This document shows, in pieces, positions 51,480-60,201 of a DNA stretch of 64,000 nt. The stretch is taken from assembly GCA_036384915.1 (NCBI GenBank), contig DASVLJ010000026.1:25131-89130 (forward strand), in the 5' to 3' direction. The first letter of the stretch is position 1, and each line of letters begins with the position of its first letter. This stretch comes from PKWO01 sp036384915. GTDB taxonomy: Bacteria; Pseudomonadota; Gammaproteobacteria; Burkholderiales; Burkholderiaceae_D. Both the position numbers and the translations under genes were made by a program. The notes below the pieces were generated by a model that saw only the letters and a list, made by a program, of their open reading frames with translations, searched no databases and had not been told where the DNA came from.

Positions 51480-52958
51480 CTATTTCTTGACCGCGGCCCC
51501 GGAATCGACAATCGGCGCCCCGACCTTCCATGCCGCCGAGAGCTTGCGTGCGCGCGCCAGATCCGCCGGCTTCATGCTCTTGGCGAGGGCATCGCGCTCC
51601 TTGGGGGCATCGGGGTCTCCTCCCTTGGCTGCGAGGTCGATCCAAGCATAAGCTAGCACGGCATTGGCTTCCAAACCCAATCCGGCGCGGTAGAGCTGGC
51701 CCAATGAGAGCTGGCCGTAGGCATTGCCTTGAAGCGCCGAACTGTGGAACCACACCGCTGCCTTGGCCGCATCCTTTTCTATGCCGACGCCTTCGCGATA
51801 GCTCCAGCCCAGGTTGTTCTCCGCATCAGGGTCGCCTTGCGCGGCGGCGAGCTGGTACCAATGCACCGAATCGCGGTCGCTTCTGGCCACGCCCTGACCG
51901 TTGGCGTACATGGCGCCCAAGGCGCTTTGCGCTCCGGCCAAGCCTTGATCGGCGGCCTTGCGCGTCAGATTGGCCGCTTCCTTTTCGTCCTTCTCGACCC
52001 CGCGCCCGTCGGCATACATCGCGCCGAGCATGAATTGCGCCTCCGCATTGCCCTGGTCGGCGGCCTTGCGCAGCCAACGCGCCCCTTCCTTCTCGTCTTT
52101 CGCGATGCCGCGGCCGGCGGCATAGCTGCGTCCCAGGTCGAACTGCGCCGCCGGCAAGCCTTGGGCCGCAGCCTGCGTCAGTTGCTTGATGCCGTCCTGT
52201 TCATTCTTCGCAATGCCTCGGCCTTCGAGTTCCATCAGGCCGAGCCTGTCCTGCGCCTTGGCATAACCGAAGGTGGCTGCCATCTTGTACCAGCGCGCCG
52301 CTTCCTTGTCATCCTTGCCCACGCCCCAACCGTTTTCGTAAATGGCGCCGACCTCGTATTGCGCATCGTAGAAGCCGCGGTCGGCGGCCATGCGGAACCA
52401 GCGCAAGGCTTCCTTGTCGTCTTTTTCGACGCCGTCGCCCTTTTGCAGCAGCAGCCCGACCAGCAATTCCGCAGCGGGATTGCCCTGGTTCGCCGCTTCG
52501 AGATACCAGCGATAGGCTTCCTTGGCATCCTTGGGGACGCCGTCGCCCATGCGATACGCCGCGCCGAGGTTGATCTTGGCGTTGGAATCGTTCTGCGCGG
52601 CGGCAAGGCGGAACCAGCGCACAGCTTCGGCACTGTCCTTGGGCGTGGCACGGCCGTCGCGCGACATCACACCCATGTTGTATTGGCCGTTCGAGTCGCC
52701 CTGCTTGGCCGCTTCGGCAAACCAGTGGAAGGCTTGCGCATCGTCGCGCGGTGTGCCTAGCCCGTTGGCGTAAAGCACGCCGATGCTCGATTGCGCGCGC
52801 GCATCGCCCTTGGCAGCCTGTTCCTTCCAGATCGCCATCGCCGTCGCGTAATCGCGGTTGCGGAATGCCGCCAAGCCGGGATCGTCTTCTGCGCGGGCGA
52901 CGGAGGAGAACAGGAGGGTGGAGATAGCCAGGCCGGCCAGGAACTTACGCATAGGCAT
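51480..52958 (-). CDS. Sel1-like repeat (tetratricopeptide-like) exported protein
   Basis: The 492-residue protein starts at ATG 52958 (MPMRKFL), with a signal peptide ending VARA. The rest is a tandem array of about a dozen Sel1 repeats, each 36 residues with the pattern A.RW...AA.QG...A...LG.MY..G.GV..D..EA. SLR proteins form superhelical scaffolds that bind partner proteins, often in envelope stress or host interaction. The exported location is inferred. It is next to the M23 pseudogene. Confidence 0.9.
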   Translation of the reverse strand: MPMRKFLAGLAISTLLFSSVARAEDDPGLAAFRNRDYATAMAIWKEQAAKGDARAQSSIGVLYANGLGTPRDDAQAFHWFAEAAKQGDSNGQYNMGVMSRDGRATPKDSAEAVRWFRLAAAQNDSNAKINLGAAYRMGDGVPKDAKEAYRWYLEAANQGNPAAELLVGLLLQKGDGVEKDDKEALRWFRMAADRGFYDAQYEVGAIYENGWGVGKDDKEAARWYKMAATFGYAKAQDRLGLMELEGRGIAKNEQDGIKQLTQAAAQGLPAAQFDLGRSYAAGRGIAKDEKEGARWLRKAADQGNAEAQFMLGAMYADGRGVEKDEKEAANLTRKAADQGLAGAQSALGAMYANGQGVARSDRDSVHWYQLAAAQGDPDAENNLGWSYREGVGIEKDAAKAAVWFHSSALQGNAYGQLSLGQLYRAGLGLEANAVLAYAWIDLAAKGGDPDAPKERDALAKSMKPADLARARKLSAAWKVGAPIVDSGAAVKK

Positions 52959-53042
52959 GATGAGAGAGTCAATGCCGAATTGTAGCCCAAGGCGGAGACG
53001 CCGGGAGTCGCGCGGACGCAACCTCCTTCGCGCCGTGAAATA

Positions 53043-53918
53043 TCAGGTTGGCGCAGCTTCTGATGCGGCCTGATTTTGCGGGTTGCCGGACGATGCCGCG
53101 CCGCCTGGCGTGGACGTTGCGGCGCCGGGGCCGGCATTGGATGCCGTACCGGCAACAGCGGCAGGATTGACCGCGGGGTTGGCAGCGCTATTGGCCTGAT
53201 CCAACTTGCCAATCGACTCGAGCAAATCGATCAAGCCCTTCGATTGCTTCAATATCTCGTCCCAGTTGATCGGGTCGGACGACGCTTGCGCCGTCGAGGC
53301 AGCAGGCGATGCTGCATTGTCCGAAGACGATGGGGCCGGCGCATTGCCCGGTGCACTGCTGTTGCCGGTTGCCTCGGCTTGCTGGCTCTGCTCCAGATCG
53401 ACCTCGATCTGAAAGTCGAAGGTACGGCCGTCGGCTGTGGTGATGTGGCCTTGGCCGACGAATTCGGCTTGCTGGTCCGAACCGTATTGGGCCACCATCT
53501 GGCCGTTTTGCCGGCTGATGCCCGCAGACGCCGACGAGCTGACTTGATAGGACAGGGAATCGAAACTGATTTGCGTACCGGATTGCTGGTCCGGCGTGAT
53601 GATGCCCAGCGCGACGAGCGAAGCGTCGGCGATATTGCCAAGGTAGCTCGCCTCCTTGCCGAAGTCGGATGAGCCATAGGCGGAAGCCGAAGCCGCATTG
53701 CCTGGGCCATTTGTGCCGCCGCCCAACGCCGCGAGCGCGCGGGAGGCATCGGACAGGGAAACCTGATCCGTACCGGCGCTATCGGACGCGTTGGTCGGCG
53801 ATGCGCCCTGGTCGGCCGCAGCGTTCTGCCGATAGCCGTCCAAGGCCCGCCAATTGTGCGCCAGGGACGCGAGTGGGCCGAAAGAATTCGACGCGGCGCC
53901 GGCTTGCGAAAGCGACAT
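53043..53918 (-). CDS. Hypothetical protein, Ala/Ser/Gln/Asn-rich
   Basis: The 291-residue protein starts at ATG 53918 (MSLSQAGAASNSF), with GGAG about seven bases upstream; longer in-frame starts exist at 53987 and beyond. No signal peptide or membrane segment is seen. A structured middle (residues about 85-180, with QVSLSDASRALAAL and a FDFQIEVDLEQSQ beta segment) is flanked by low-complexity regions rich in Ala, Ser, Asn, Pro and Gln. I do not recognise the family. The LSDASRALA-type segment recalls motifs in some surface or flagellum-related proteins, but that is weak. Confidence 0.65.
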   Translation of the reverse strand: MSLSQAGAASNSFGPLASLAHNWRALDGYRQNAAADQGASPTNASDSAGTDQVSLSDASRALAALGGGTNGPGNAASASAYGSSDFGKEASYLGNIADASLVALGIITPDQQSGTQISFDSLSYQVSSSASAGISRQNGQMVAQYGSDQQAEFVGQGHITTADGRTFDFQIEVDLEQSQQAEATGNSSAPGNAPAPSSSDNAASPAASTAQASSDPINWDEILKQSKGLIDLLESIGKLDQANSAANPAVNPAAVAGTASNAGPGAATSTPGGAASSGNPQNQAASEAAPT

Positions 53919-54004
53919 GAACTGCTCCGATCCAGAAAGACTTATCAATCCCGTTATCGGCGGCGCGTCGCATAACTTGAATGACATGGCCTGGATGCGG
54001 TTTC

Positions 54005-54910
54005 CTATATCACCGCCGGATGGCGCATCAACTCCTCGATCCAGTCGATAAAGGCCTGCACGCGGCGCGACAGATGTCGCCGGTGCGGATACAGCGCCAC
54101 CACCTGCATCGGTGCGGGACGCCATGCCGGCAGCACCTGGACCAGGCCTTCCGCGGCCAGCATGCCGGCAACATCGTGCGCCGGCACCTGGATCAAGCCC
54201 AGCCCGGCCTGGCAGCATGCCATGTAGGCTTCGGCATTGTTGACCGTGACGCGGCTTTTCATCGGCACCGTCTTCGTCACGCCGTCTTCAAGATATTCCC
54301 ATGGATAGAGCCGGCCCGTGGCGGACGAAACGTAGTTGACGATCCAATGGTTTTCAAGGTCCGCAATCGATTCGGGCATGCCGTGCTCTTCGATATAGCC
54401 GGGGCTGGCGCAATTGACGATTTCGCATTCGGCGATGCGGCGCGACACCAGGCTGCTGTCTTCCATGGTCAGGGCGCCGCGAATGGCGCAATCGACACCT
54501 TCGCGTACCAGATCGACCAGGCGGTCGGTCATGCCGAGTTCAAGCTCGATGTTGGGGTAGCGGCGGAAAAATTCCGGCAGCGCCGGCGCGATCAGCAAAC
54601 GCCCGGTGCGGCTTGAGACGTCCACCTTGAGCTTGCCGGCGACTTGCGCACGGTCGCGCTGGAACAGACCCTCGATCTCGTCCAGGTCGTACAGCAAAAC
54701 GCGGCAGCGTTCCAGCATGGCTTGCCCATCCTGCGTCAATTGCACGCGGCGGGTAGTGCGGTGGAACAAGCGCGTGCCAAGCCGCCCTTCAAGCTGCTGC
54801 ACCGCTAGCGAGACCGAGGCGCGCGGCAGGCGCAAATCCTCGGCTGCCCGCGTGAAGCTGCCGGTCTCGGCCACGCGCAGGAACACGTTCATTTCTTCAA
54901 AGCGGTCCAT
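54005..54910 (-). CDS. LysR-family transcriptional regulator
   Basis: The 301-residue protein has the N-terminal HTH (MDRFEEMNVFLRVAETGSFTRAAEDL) and a C-terminal LysR substrate domain. It belongs to the subgroup often found divergent from oxidoreductase genes, such as the SDR at 55039. A dyad TGGATAGTCTATCCA at 54940-54954 in the shared gap is a likely operator. The effector is unknown; a cofactor-type or aldehyde-derived signal is plausible from the neighbour. Confidence 0.92.
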   Translation of the reverse strand: MDRFEEMNVFLRVAETGSFTRAAEDLRLPRASVSLAVQQLEGRLGTRLFHRTTRRVQLTQDGQAMLERCRVLLYDLDEIEGLFQRDRAQVAGKLKVDVSSRTGRLLIAPALPEFFRRYPNIELELGMTDRLVDLVREGVDCAIRGALTMEDSSLVSRRIAECEIVNCASPGYIEEHGMPESIADLENHWIVNYVSSATGRLYPWEYLEDGVTKTVPMKSRVTVNNAEAYMACCQAGLGLIQVPAHDVAGMLAAEGLVQVLPAWRPAPMQVVALYPHRRHLSRRVQAFIDWIEELMRHPAVI

Positions 54911-54939
54911 GATGTATCGGCTTCATTGTTTAGATTTAT

Positions 54940-54954
54940 TGGATAGTCTATCCA
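54940..54954. promoter_or_regulatory. Palindromic operator candidate between LysR and SDR genes
   Basis: TGGATA (54940-54945) and TATCCA (54949-54954) form a perfect 6+3+6 inverted repeat in the divergent gap, 30 bases from the LysR start. LysR-type regulators usually bind such a site to activate the divergent gene and repress their own. Confidence 0.55.
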
Positions 54955-55038
54955 TTTGTCACCAGTTTATCGAGCCAGTTACGGCCAATACACTACCCCC
55001 ATGCTGTGAACCCCTTTACTATCATTGGAGAAATCATC

Positions 55039-55797
55039 ATGAGCAACACCATCGCACTCGTAACCGGCGGCAGCCGCGGCCTGGGCAAGGACATGGCCTT
55101 GAATCTGGCCAAAACCGGTCTCGACGTCATCGTGACCTATGTGCAAAACCGCACGCAAGCCGAAGAAACCGTCAAGCAAATCGAAGCGCTGGGCCGCCGC
55201 GCCGCGGCACTGCGGCTCGACGCCGGCGAGATTGCCAGCTTCCCCGCGTTCGCCGCGCAACTGCAAGAGAGCCTGAAGAAAGGCTGGGATACCGACAAGT
55301 TCGACTTCCTGGTCAATAATGCCGGCATTCCCGGGAACGCTCCCATAGCCGCTACCACCGAAGCGATGTTCGACGAATTGATGAATGTGCACTTCAAGGG
55401 CGTCTATTTCCTGACCCAGACACTGCTGCCGCTGCTGCGCGACAAGGGCGGCATCGTCAACGTATCTTCCGGCCTGGCCCGCTTCGCCGTTCCCGGCTTT
55501 TCGGCCTATGCCTCGATGAAGGGCGCGATCGAAACCTATACGCGCTATCTGGCCAAGGAACTGGGCGCGCGCGGCATCCGCGCCAACGCGGTGGCGCCAG
55601 GTGCCATCGCCACCGACTTCAGCAAGGACACGCTGGAAGCCCACCCTGAAATGCGCAGCTTCATCGCCGCGCAAACCGCACTGGGCCGAATCGGCGAGCC
55701 GGAAGACATCGGCGGTGTGGTGGCTTTCCTGTGCAGCGATGCGGCACGCTGGGTCAATGCGCAGCGGCTGGAAGCCTCGGGCGGCATGTTCCTGTAA
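55039..55797 (+). CDS. Short-chain dehydrogenase/reductase
   Basis: The 252-residue SDR starts at ATG 55039 (MSNTIALVTGG), after GGAG. It carries the TGGSRGLG cofactor motif, NNAG, the catalytic Ser and Y-x3-K (YASMKG) and GIRANAVAPGAI. The substrate is unknown; SDRs reduce carbonyls on acyl-CoA, sugars or xenobiotics with NAD(P)H. It is divergent from the LysR regulator at 54005 and probably controlled by it. A terminator follows at 55830. Confidence 0.92.
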   Translation: MSNTIALVTGGSRGLGKDMALNLAKTGLDVIVTYVQNRTQAEETVKQIEALGRRAAALRLDAGEIASFPAFAAQLQESLKKGWDTDKFDFLVNNAGIPGNAPIAATTEAMFDELMNVHFKGVYFLTQTLLPLLRDKGGIVNVSSGLARFAVPGFSAYASMKGAIETYTRYLAKELGARGIRANAVAPGAIATDFSKDTLEAHPEMRSFIAAQTALGRIGEPEDIGGVVAFLCSDAARWVNAQRLEASGGMFL

Positions 55798-55829
55798 ACC
55801 GCAGGCTCCCCGGGTTCGCTCGGCAAGAG

Positions 55830-55856
55830 GCGGCAGCGATGCCGCTTTTTTCTTTT
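55830..55856 (+). terminator. Intrinsic terminator of the SDR gene
   Basis: GCGGCA (55830-55835) pairs with TGCCGC (55840-55845) around GCGA, followed by a T-rich tract (TTTTTTCTTTTTT). Confidence 0.85.
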
Positions 55857-56041
55857 TTCGCTTTTTTGCTTCGCATGATTTCGCATGCGCGTTCGATTTT
55901 TATGCTATGTTGTCGTTGATCAATAGACCTATATTGAAGTACCGGGATCGCCCGCCCTTGTTATCGTCGCCCAGGCTTATTATTTCTGGCAACGTTTTCA
56001 TGTGAATCCTTTAACAGCATGAAAAAAATGGCCGACATTCG

Positions 56042-56086
56042 AACGAATTTGCAATGAAATTGTCCATGACGCATTGCAGCAATTCG
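56042..56086. promoter_or_regulatory. Inverted TGCAATG element upstream of phaZ
   Basis: The 339-base gap before phaZ (55798-56136) holds the SDR terminator and an inverted repeat. TGCAATG (56050-56056) faces CATTGCA (56072-56078), extended outward by CGAATT and AATTCG. The same TGCAATGCA-type core is found before phaP (23310-23318). A shared regulator such as PhaR is possible. No clear -35/-10 pair was identified for phaZ. Confidence 0.5.
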
Positions 56087-56136
56087 AATTTGGCCCGACA
56101 ATCGGGTGACATCGGTACCATGAATCAGAGGAAAGC

Positions 56137-57372
56137 ATGCTCTACCAATTCCACGAATTGAATCGCAGCTTGTTGAGCCCCTTGGTCCAATGGGCCGAGG
56201 CTTCGGCCAAGCTATTCAGCAATCCCGTGTCGCCGCTGGCGCACACGCCGTTTTCCCAGCGTATCGCCGCCGGCTACGAGTTGATGTACCGCCTGGGTAA
56301 GGAATACGAAAAGCCGGAATTCGATATCAAGTCAGTCGAAGTCGAAGGCAAGGCTGTGACGGTGTTCGAGCGCATCGAAGAACAGCGCCCATTCTGCCGC
56401 CTGATCCATTTCAAGAAAGATTTGAGCAGCAAGGAGTTTGCCAACTTCAAGCAAACCACGGTGTTGCTGGTTGCGCCGCTGTCGGGCCACCACTCCACGC
56501 TGCTGCGCGACACCGTGAAGAGCCTGTTGTCGCACCACGACGTCTACATCACCGATTGGACCGACGCGCGTGTAGTGCCGGCCTCTGAAGGGCCGTTCCA
56601 TCTGCACGATTACATCTACTACGTGCAAGACTTCATCCGCCGGCTCGGGCCCGATGTGCATGTGATCTCGGTGTGCCAACCGACTGTGCCGGTGCTTGCC
56701 GCCATTTCGCTGATGGCCACGGCCAAGGACCCGATGCTGCCCAAGACCATGACGATGATGGGCGGCCCGATCGATCCGCGCCGCTCGCCCACGCAGGTCA
56801 ACAACCTGGCCACGGAAAAGCCCTATTCCTGGTTCGAGGACAAGGTGATCTATGCCGTTCCGGCCAACTACCCGGGCTTCGGCCGCAAGGTGTATCCGGG
56901 CTTCTTGCAGCATGCCGGCTTCATCGCCATGAATCCGGGCCGCCATGCGCAGAGCCATTGGGATTTTTACATGCACCTGCGCGAAGGCGACAACGAATCG
57001 GCCGAGGAACACCGCAAGTTCTACGACGAATACAACGCCGTGCTCGACATGCCGGCCGAGTATTATCTGGAAACGATCAAGACCGTGTTCCAGGAGTTCC
57101 GCCTGCCCACGGGTACCTGGGAGGTCGAAGGCGAGCTGGTGCGTCCGCAAGACATCAAGAGCGTGGCGCTGTTCACCATCGAGGGCGAACTGGACGATAT
57201 CTCCGGCCAGGGACAGACTCAGGCCGCCCACGACCTGTGCACGTCCATTCCGAAGGCCAAGAAGCAGCATTTCACGGCGCCCAAGTGCGGCCATTACGGC
57301 ATCTTCTCCGGCCGGCGCTGGCGCGAAATCATTTCGCCCAGGATCACGCAATTTATCGAAGCGAATTCCTGA
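56137..57372 (+). CDS. phaZ: Intracellular polyhydroxyalkanoate depolymerase
   Basis: PhaZ degrades stored PHA inside the cell. The 411-residue protein matches the intracellular PhaZ1 type. The nucleophile is a cysteine, Cys180, in VISVCQPTVPVL. The catalytic Asp lies in EGELDDISG and the His in KCGHYGIFSG, completing a Cys-Asp-His triad. There is no signal peptide, as expected. ATG 56137 follows AGAGGAAAG. Together with phaP and the granule-region protein it supports an active PHA cycle; the synthase phaC is not in this window. Confidence 0.95.
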   Translation: MLYQFHELNRSLLSPLVQWAEASAKLFSNPVSPLAHTPFSQRIAAGYELMYRLGKEYEKPEFDIKSVEVEGKAVTVFERIEEQRPFCRLIHFKKDLSSKEFANFKQTTVLLVAPLSGHHSTLLRDTVKSLLSHHDVYITDWTDARVVPASEGPFHLHDYIYYVQDFIRRLGPDVHVISVCQPTVPVLAAISLMATAKDPMLPKTMTMMGGPIDPRRSPTQVNNLATEKPYSWFEDKVIYAVPANYPGFGRKVYPGFLQHAGFIAMNPGRHAQSHWDFYMHLREGDNESAEEHRKFYDEYNAVLDMPAEYYLETIKTVFQEFRLPTGTWEVEGELVRPQDIKSVALFTIEGELDDISGQGQTQAAHDLCTSIPKAKKQHFTAPKCGHYGIFSGRRWREIISPRITQFIEANS

Positions 57373-57389
57373 TTTTTTGCTTCATCCCG

Positions 57390-57426
57390 AAAGCCGTTCG
57401 AGCCTGCGCCGAACGGCTTTTTGTTT
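57390..57426 (+). terminator. Intrinsic terminator of phaZ
   Basis: AAAGCCGTTCG (57390-57400) pairs with CGAACGGCTTT (57410-57420) with a 9-base loop, followed by a T run. It separates phaZ from the rnfB-like gene. Confidence 0.88.
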
Positions 57427-57449
57427 GCCTGATGGCATAATCGCAGTCT

Positions 57450-58136
57450 ATGTCGAATTCCCCGTCCCTGGCCGACCGCATCGAGGATGCGTTGCCGCAA
57501 ACGCAGTGCACGAAATGCGGCTATGCCGGTTGCCGGCCCTATGCCGAAGCCATCGCCGAAGGCAAGGCCGGGATCAACCAATGCCCGCCAGGCGGCGCGC
57601 AAGGCATCGCGCGGCTCGCCACCCTGCTGGGCAAACCCATCATCCCCTTGAACCTGGAGCATGGCGTCGAGCGCCCGCGCCCCGTGGCCGTGATCGACGA
57701 AGCCATCTGCATAGGCTGCACGCTATGCATACAGGCTTGCCCGGTCGACGCCATCGTCGGTGCGGGCAAGCAAATGCATACGGTGGTGGCCGAGCTGTGC
57801 ACCGGTTGCGATCTGTGCGTGGCGCCCTGCCCCGTCGATTGCATCGCCATGGTTGACGTTACATCGGGCAAGACGGGTTGGGATGCCTGGTCTCAAGAAC
57901 AAGCCGATGCGGCACGTGCTCGCCACGATTTCCGGGTTGCGCGCCTGAAGCGCGAAAAGGAAGAAAACGATGCGCGCCTGGCCGCCAAGGCCGTGGCAAA
58001 GCTTGCGGCAGTGACAAGCGAAGCAGCCATCACGCCGGAAGAAAAAGCGGAAAAGGAACGCAAGCGCGCCATCATCGCCGCCGCCATGGAACGGGCGCGA
58101 CTGAAAAAAGAAGAGGCAGAGAGGAACAAATCGTGA
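57450..58136 (+). CDS. rnfB: RnfB-like iron-sulfur protein without membrane anchor
   Basis: The 228-residue protein has an N-terminal Rnf-type 4Fe-4S domain with Cys20-x2-Cys23-x4-Cys28 and Cys45 (QCPPGG). A 2[4Fe-4S] ferredoxin domain follows (CIGCTLCIQACP and CTGCDLCVAPCP). A long charged helical tail rich in Lys, Glu and Ala ends the protein. The N-terminal transmembrane helix of full RnfB is missing and no other rnf genes are near, so it is a lone RnfB-like electron carrier. It overlaps nth by four bases (GTGA). Pairing with the Fe-S enzyme Nth is suggestive but not evidence of function. Confidence 0.85.
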   Translation: MSNSPSLADRIEDALPQTQCTKCGYAGCRPYAEAIAEGKAGINQCPPGGAQGIARLATLLGKPIIPLNLEHGVERPRPVAVIDEAICIGCTLCIQACPVDAIVGAGKQMHTVVAELCTGCDLCVAPCPVDCIAMVDVTSGKTGWDAWSQEQADAARARHDFRVARLKREKEENDARLAAKAVAKLAAVTSEAAITPEEKAEKERKRAIIAAAMERARLKKEEAERNKS

Positions 58137-58783
58137 ACGCAGAAAAGCGCAAACTGATCTTCGCCCGCTTGAAGGCCGTCAATCCGCATCCGACCACGGA
58201 ACTCGAATACACCACGCCGTTCGAATTGCTGATCGCCGTCATGCTGTCGGCCCAGGCGACCGACGTCTCGGTCAACAAGGCCACGCGCAAGCTCTATCCC
58301 GCTGCCAATACGCCCGCCGCCATTCGCGCCTTGGGCGTCGAAGGCCTGATCCCCTACATTCAGACCATCGGCCTGTTCCGCACCAAGGCGAAGAACGTGA
58401 TCGAGACCTGCCGCATCCTGCTTGAAGAACATGGGGGCAAGGTGCCGCGCACGCGCGAGGCACTGGAAGCGCTGCCCGGCGTGGGACGCAAGACCGCCAA
58501 CGTGGTATTGAACACGGCCTTCGGCGAGCCGACCATCGCCGTCGACACGCACATCTTCCGCGTCTCCAACCGCACAGGGCTGGCACCGGGCAAGAACGTC
58601 GATATCGTCGAACAAAACCTGCTGAAATTCACGCCCAAGGAATTCATCCAGGACGCGCACCACTGGCTGATCCTGCATGGCCGCTACACCTGCACCGCGC
58701 GCAACCCGCAATGCTGGAATTGCGCGATTGCCGACCTGTGCGAATTCAAGGACAAGACGCCGCTGCCGGGCAAGGGTGTGTGA
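58133..58783 (+). CDS. nth: Endonuclease III
   Basis: Nth is a DNA glycosylase/AP lyase that removes oxidised pyrimidines. The 216-residue protein, from GTG 58133 after AGAGGA, is close to the E. coli length (211). The helix-hairpin-helix LPGVGRKTANV contains Lys120, and Asp138 lies in AVDTHIFRV, matching E. coli numbering. The C-terminal 4Fe-4S loop has C-x6-C-x2-C-x5-C. It is coupled to the rnfB-like gene by a four-base overlap. Confidence 0.95.
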   Translation: MNAEKRKLIFARLKAVNPHPTTELEYTTPFELLIAVMLSAQATDVSVNKATRKLYPAANTPAAIRALGVEGLIPYIQTIGLFRTKAKNVIETCRILLEEHGGKVPRTREALEALPGVGRKTANVVLNTAFGEPTIAVDTHIFRVSNRTGLAPGKNVDIVEQNLLKFTPKEFIQDAHHWLILHGRYTCTARNPQCWNCAIADLCEFKDKTPLPGKGV

Positions 58784-58882
58784 ATCCACGGCAGGCGGCG
58801 CCTTCTTTTAAACAGCCATCATGGCTGCTATCGGCAACTGATCGCCGCGCCGCCATCATTGACGGCGCGCTTAACAAACAAA

Positions 58883-59464
58883 TCAAACGACCTTGCAAGC
58901 CTCATCAAACGTCATGCGCGGCGAGCGGCCGAACAGCTTGGTCGCATCGCCATGCCCGAGGTTGCAAATGAAGTTAACCTTCACCGAAGTGCCGGCAAAA
59001 AACGCCGCATTGACCTTGTCCGCATCGAAACCCGACATCGGGCCGCAATCGAGGCCGACGGCGCGCGCTGCCAGCATGAAGTAGGCGCCTTGCAGCGAGG
59101 AATTGCGGAAAGCCGTGGCATCGCTCAGTGCCTGGTTGCCGACGAACCACGAGCGCGCGTCGGCGTGCGGGAACAGTTGCGGCAGCTTTTCATAGAATTC
59201 CATATCCATGCCGATGATGGCGGTGACCGGCGCGGCCTTGGTCTTTTCCTGATTGCCGGGCAGCATGCAGGGCACGAGCTTTTCCTTTTCGGCGGCCGAG
59301 CGCACGAACACGATGCGCATGGGCGAGCAATTGGCCGAGGTCGGGCCCCACTTGGCCAGTTCATAGGCTTGCTGCAACTCGGCATCGGTAACGGGCTTGT
59401 CCAGCCAGCCATTATGCGTGCGGGCTTCGGTGAACAGGGTGGCGAGGGAAACGGTCTGGGTCAT
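58883..59464 (-). CDS. Nitroreductase-family reductase (RutE/HadB-like)
   Basis: The 193-residue FMN protein resembles RutE-like malonic semialdehyde reductases: ARTHNGWLDKPV near residue 14, WGPTSANCSPMRIVFV and a C-terminal NLGHGDATKLFGRSPRM. Such enzymes reduce 3-oxopropanoate or related aldehydes, or enones. The rut pyrimidine-degradation cluster is not present, so the substrate is uncertain. It is convergent with nth and divergent from the DUF1841 gene. Confidence 0.88.
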   Translation of the reverse strand: MTQTVSLATLFTEARTHNGWLDKPVTDAELQQAYELAKWGPTSANCSPMRIVFVRSAAEKEKLVPCMLPGNQEKTKAAPVTAIIGMDMEFYEKLPQLFPHADARSWFVGNQALSDATAFRNSSLQGAYFMLAARAVGLDCGPMSGFDADKVNAAFFAGTSVKVNFICNLGHGDATKLFGRSPRMTFDEACKVV

Positions 59465-59565
59465 GATGGTTCCAATCGGTAAATGTCAAAACGGCTGTAT
59501 GGTAATCCAATCCAGGAATTATTGTTTTTCCGTACAATATGGATCCGATTCAGGATTCCCGCATC

Positions 59566-59991
59566 ATGTTCAATCCCTCCCAAGAAGACGTGCGCCGTTT
59601 CTTTTGCATGGTCTTCCAGAAATACCGCGACAATGAAGTCCTGACGCCGCTTGAAGCGATTGCGCGCGACTGGATTGCCGAGCATCCGGAATACCATGCC
59701 GATTTCGCCGACGTGGAGCAGGCGTTGGCAGCCGACTATTCGGTCGAAGGCGGGCGGGCCAATCCCTTTTTGCATCTGTCCATGCATCTGTCGATCGAGG
59801 AACAGGTATCGATCGACCAGCCAACGGGGATTCGTAGCGCGACCGAGGCGCTGGCGCACAAGCTCGGTTCGAAACACGAAGCGCATCATGAAGTGATGGA
59901 ATGCCTGGGCCAGATGATCTGGAATTCGCAGCGCAACAGCGTGCCGCCTGATGGTGCGGCTTATGTCGAGTGTGTCAAGCGCCGGCTTTGA
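59566..59991 (+). CDS. DUF1841 protein
   Basis: The 141-residue protein starts at ATG 59566 (MFNPSQEDVRRFF), the standard N-terminus of DUF1841. An upstream ATG at 59539 is possible, but a TACAAT -10 at 59533-59538 would place transcription after it. The protein contains HEVMECLGQMIW near its C-terminus and conserved His/Glu residues. DUF1841 is common in Betaproteobacteria with unknown role. It is cytosolic and helical. Confidence 0.85.
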   Translation: MFNPSQEDVRRFFCMVFQKYRDNEVLTPLEAIARDWIAEHPEYHADFADVEQALAADYSVEGGRANPFLHLSMHLSIEEQVSIDQPTGIRSATEALAHKLGSKHEAHHEVMECLGQMIWNSQRNSVPPDGAAYVECVKRRL

Positions 59992-60159
59992 AGCCGGAGA
60001 ACGCGCGGATAGGATGGGTTGATGCTCGGCGTTGGCGAGGCCTAGCGTGAATAGGCTCGCAACGCCACTTGCGTCGAATCGAGGCGCCGACGTGGGGCCG
60101 GGCCATCTTGGCTTCACCCCGTTCAGCGTACGACGCCCGGCACGCCCTGCATAAATCAA

Positions 60160-60183
60160 AAAGCCACGCAATCGCGTGGCTTT
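60160..60183 (-). terminator. Intrinsic terminator of the cytochrome c operon
   Basis: AAAGCCACGC (60160-60169) pairs with GCGTGGCTTT (60174-60183) around AATC. On the minus strand a TTTTTGATTT tract follows. It lies 19 bases after the stop of the downstream cytochrome gene. The remaining gap (59992-60159) shows nothing. Confidence 0.82.
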
Positions 60184-60201
60184 CTGCAGAGTGAGCGGAG
60201 C

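Noticed and set aside
57378..57440. Small gene between phaZ and rnfB
   Set aside because: The stretch is occupied by a T run and a clear terminator hairpin; no start with a ribosome site is present.
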